DNA of 6,508 bases from assembly GCA_946479055.1 (NCBI GenBank), contig CAMLEX010000298.1, forward strand, positions 1-6,508. Direction: 5' to 3'. The number at the start of each line of letters is the position of its first letter. The stretch's first letter is position 1. Below the pieces are notes generated by a model that was given only the letters and a program-made list of their open reading frames with translations, made no database searches and was not told the origin of the DNA. A program made the translations under genes and the position numbers. Shown here in pieces: positions 5,721 through 6,508 of this stretch. Source of the stretch: an uncultured Bacteroidota bacterium (lineage in GTDB: Bacteria; Bacteroidota; Bacteroidia; Chitinophagales; Chitinophagaceae).

Positions 5721-6508
5721 ATGATGCCGGGAGCACTCAATAAATTGGTTACAATTCGCCACAAACTAAACAGGCTGCGGCGGGATACAGGCTGGCATTT
5801 GGGGCTGAGTGAATCTTGGTTAAAAAATGCGAAAGGTGCGAGAATATTGGTTTATCATGGTATATGTCCGGACGATCATCTCCGGTTCAACACACTTTTT
5901 GTTAACTTAAAAACATTTGAGGCGCAGCTTCGCTTGTATAAAAAATACTTTACTATCGTTTCATTGGATGATTTTTATCATCAGCGGTTTAACAATGAAA
6001 AGTTTACGATCTGTCTTACGTTTGATGATGGTTTTGCTAATAATTACAAATATGTTTTGCCGCTATTAGAGCAATACCAGGTTCCGGCCACTTTTTTTAT
6101 CACCGGCATCCGTGATGCAGGATATGATATTTTGTGGAATGATGCATTAGCCATTGCATACAAATACGGGCCGTCAACTTTCACTTTCAGGAATGAAAAG
6201 TTTGTGCGGGGCCCTCATGGAAAATATATCTCATCATCTGGTAAAGCTCTGGTAGATATACTTCGTTTCGGTGGGTTTGAAAACAAAGCGGAAATGATGG
6301 AGATATTAGGATCATTCAAACGCAGAGTTGAAAATGATTATTGGTTACAGATGACCAAAGAACAGATTAAGATACTATCCGGAAGCAGGTGGGTCACTAT
6401 TGGTAGCCATAGTTATTATCACAATGATCTGGCAAAAAAATCCGGCGATGCTGTAAAAGATGATCTTACCTGGTCAAAACAATATCTTGAAAATATAACA
6501 GGGAAAGA
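5721..6508 (+). CDS. Polysaccharide deacetylase (NodB/CE4-type), 3' end cut by window edge
   Basis: The first 262 codons are present, open to the right edge. The protein carries the LVYHGI strand (43-48) that opens many deacetylases of this family, catalytic motif 1 TFDDG (100-104; base and metal-binding aspartates D102 and D103), PATFFITG (122-129), and motif 2 GSHSYYH (228-234; metal ligands H230 and H234). Family members remove N- or O-acetyl groups from chitin-like, peptidoglycan, exopolysaccharide or lipid-linked sugars using a divalent metal. Motifs 1 and 2 are about 126 residues apart, far more than in a minimal NodB domain, because of an insertion beginning DILWNDALAIAYKYG; such insertions are common in cell-envelope-glycan deacetylases. 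No signal peptide or membrane helix is visible at the basic N-terminus, so action in the cytoplasm or on its membrane face is inferred. The remaining catalytic motifs lie beyond the window. Confidence 0.9.
   Translation, partial: MMPGALNKLVTIRHKLNRLRRDTGWHLGLSESWLKNAKGARILVYHGICPDDHLRFNTLFVNLKTFEAQLRLYKKYFTIVSLDDFYHQRFNNEKFTICLTFDDGFANNYKYVLPLLEQYQVPATFFITGIRDAGYDILWNDALAIAYKYGPSTFTFRNEKFVRGPHGKYISSSGKALVDILRFGGFENKAEMMEILGSFKRRVENDYWLQMTKEQIKILSGSRWVTIGSHSYYHNDLAKKSGDAVKDDLTWSKQYLENITGK

Noticed and set aside
1..6508. Mobile elements, CRISPR arrays, tRNA or rRNA genes
   Set aside because: I saw no transposase or integrase motifs, no regularly spaced direct repeats, and no cloverleaf-like or rRNA-like segment; nearly all bases are accounted for by seven protein genes.

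Overview
The window looks like chromosomal DNA of a Bacteroidota bacterium, plausibly a Chitinophagaceae relative. It is AT-rich with many A/T homopolymer runs, most start codons lack a Shine-Dalgarno sequence, and genes are packed almost end to end. The taxonomic call is an inference from style and remembered family resemblance, not from a marker gene.

Layout: six genes lie on the minus strand and one on the plus strand. Reading in the minus direction from about 5675 down to 1, they are: a poorly characterised protein whose C-terminal half resembles flavin reductases (4710-5675); a cobalamin-binding-domain radical SAM enzyme (3115-4614); a small NPPY-type methyltransferase (2447-3112); a second class I methyltransferase (1719-2450); a radical SAM enzyme with a C-terminal twitch/SPASM-like cysteine set (662-1711); and a second cobalamin-type radical SAM enzyme cut by the window edge inside its cluster motif (1-656). 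The last five are separated by gaps of 2, -4, 7 and 5 bases, so they are almost certainly one transcript. The only sizeable gap on this strand (about 95 bases, 4615-4709) carries a GC-rich inverted repeat. A divergent polysaccharide deacetylase gene starts at 5721, 45 bases from the start of the flavin-reductase-like gene, and runs off the right edge.

How the genes may work together: three radical SAM proteins and two SAM methyltransferases in a single operon is a biosynthetic pattern, suggesting C- or P-methylation, rearrangement or dehydrogenation of a small molecule, lipid, sugar or peptide. A carbohydrate deacetylase next door tilts the guess toward a glycan, glycolipid or aminosugar-containing product. 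The substrate cannot be read from this window. No precursor peptide, NRPS/PKS, glycosyltransferase, transporter, RNA gene, mobile element or CRISPR array is visible.
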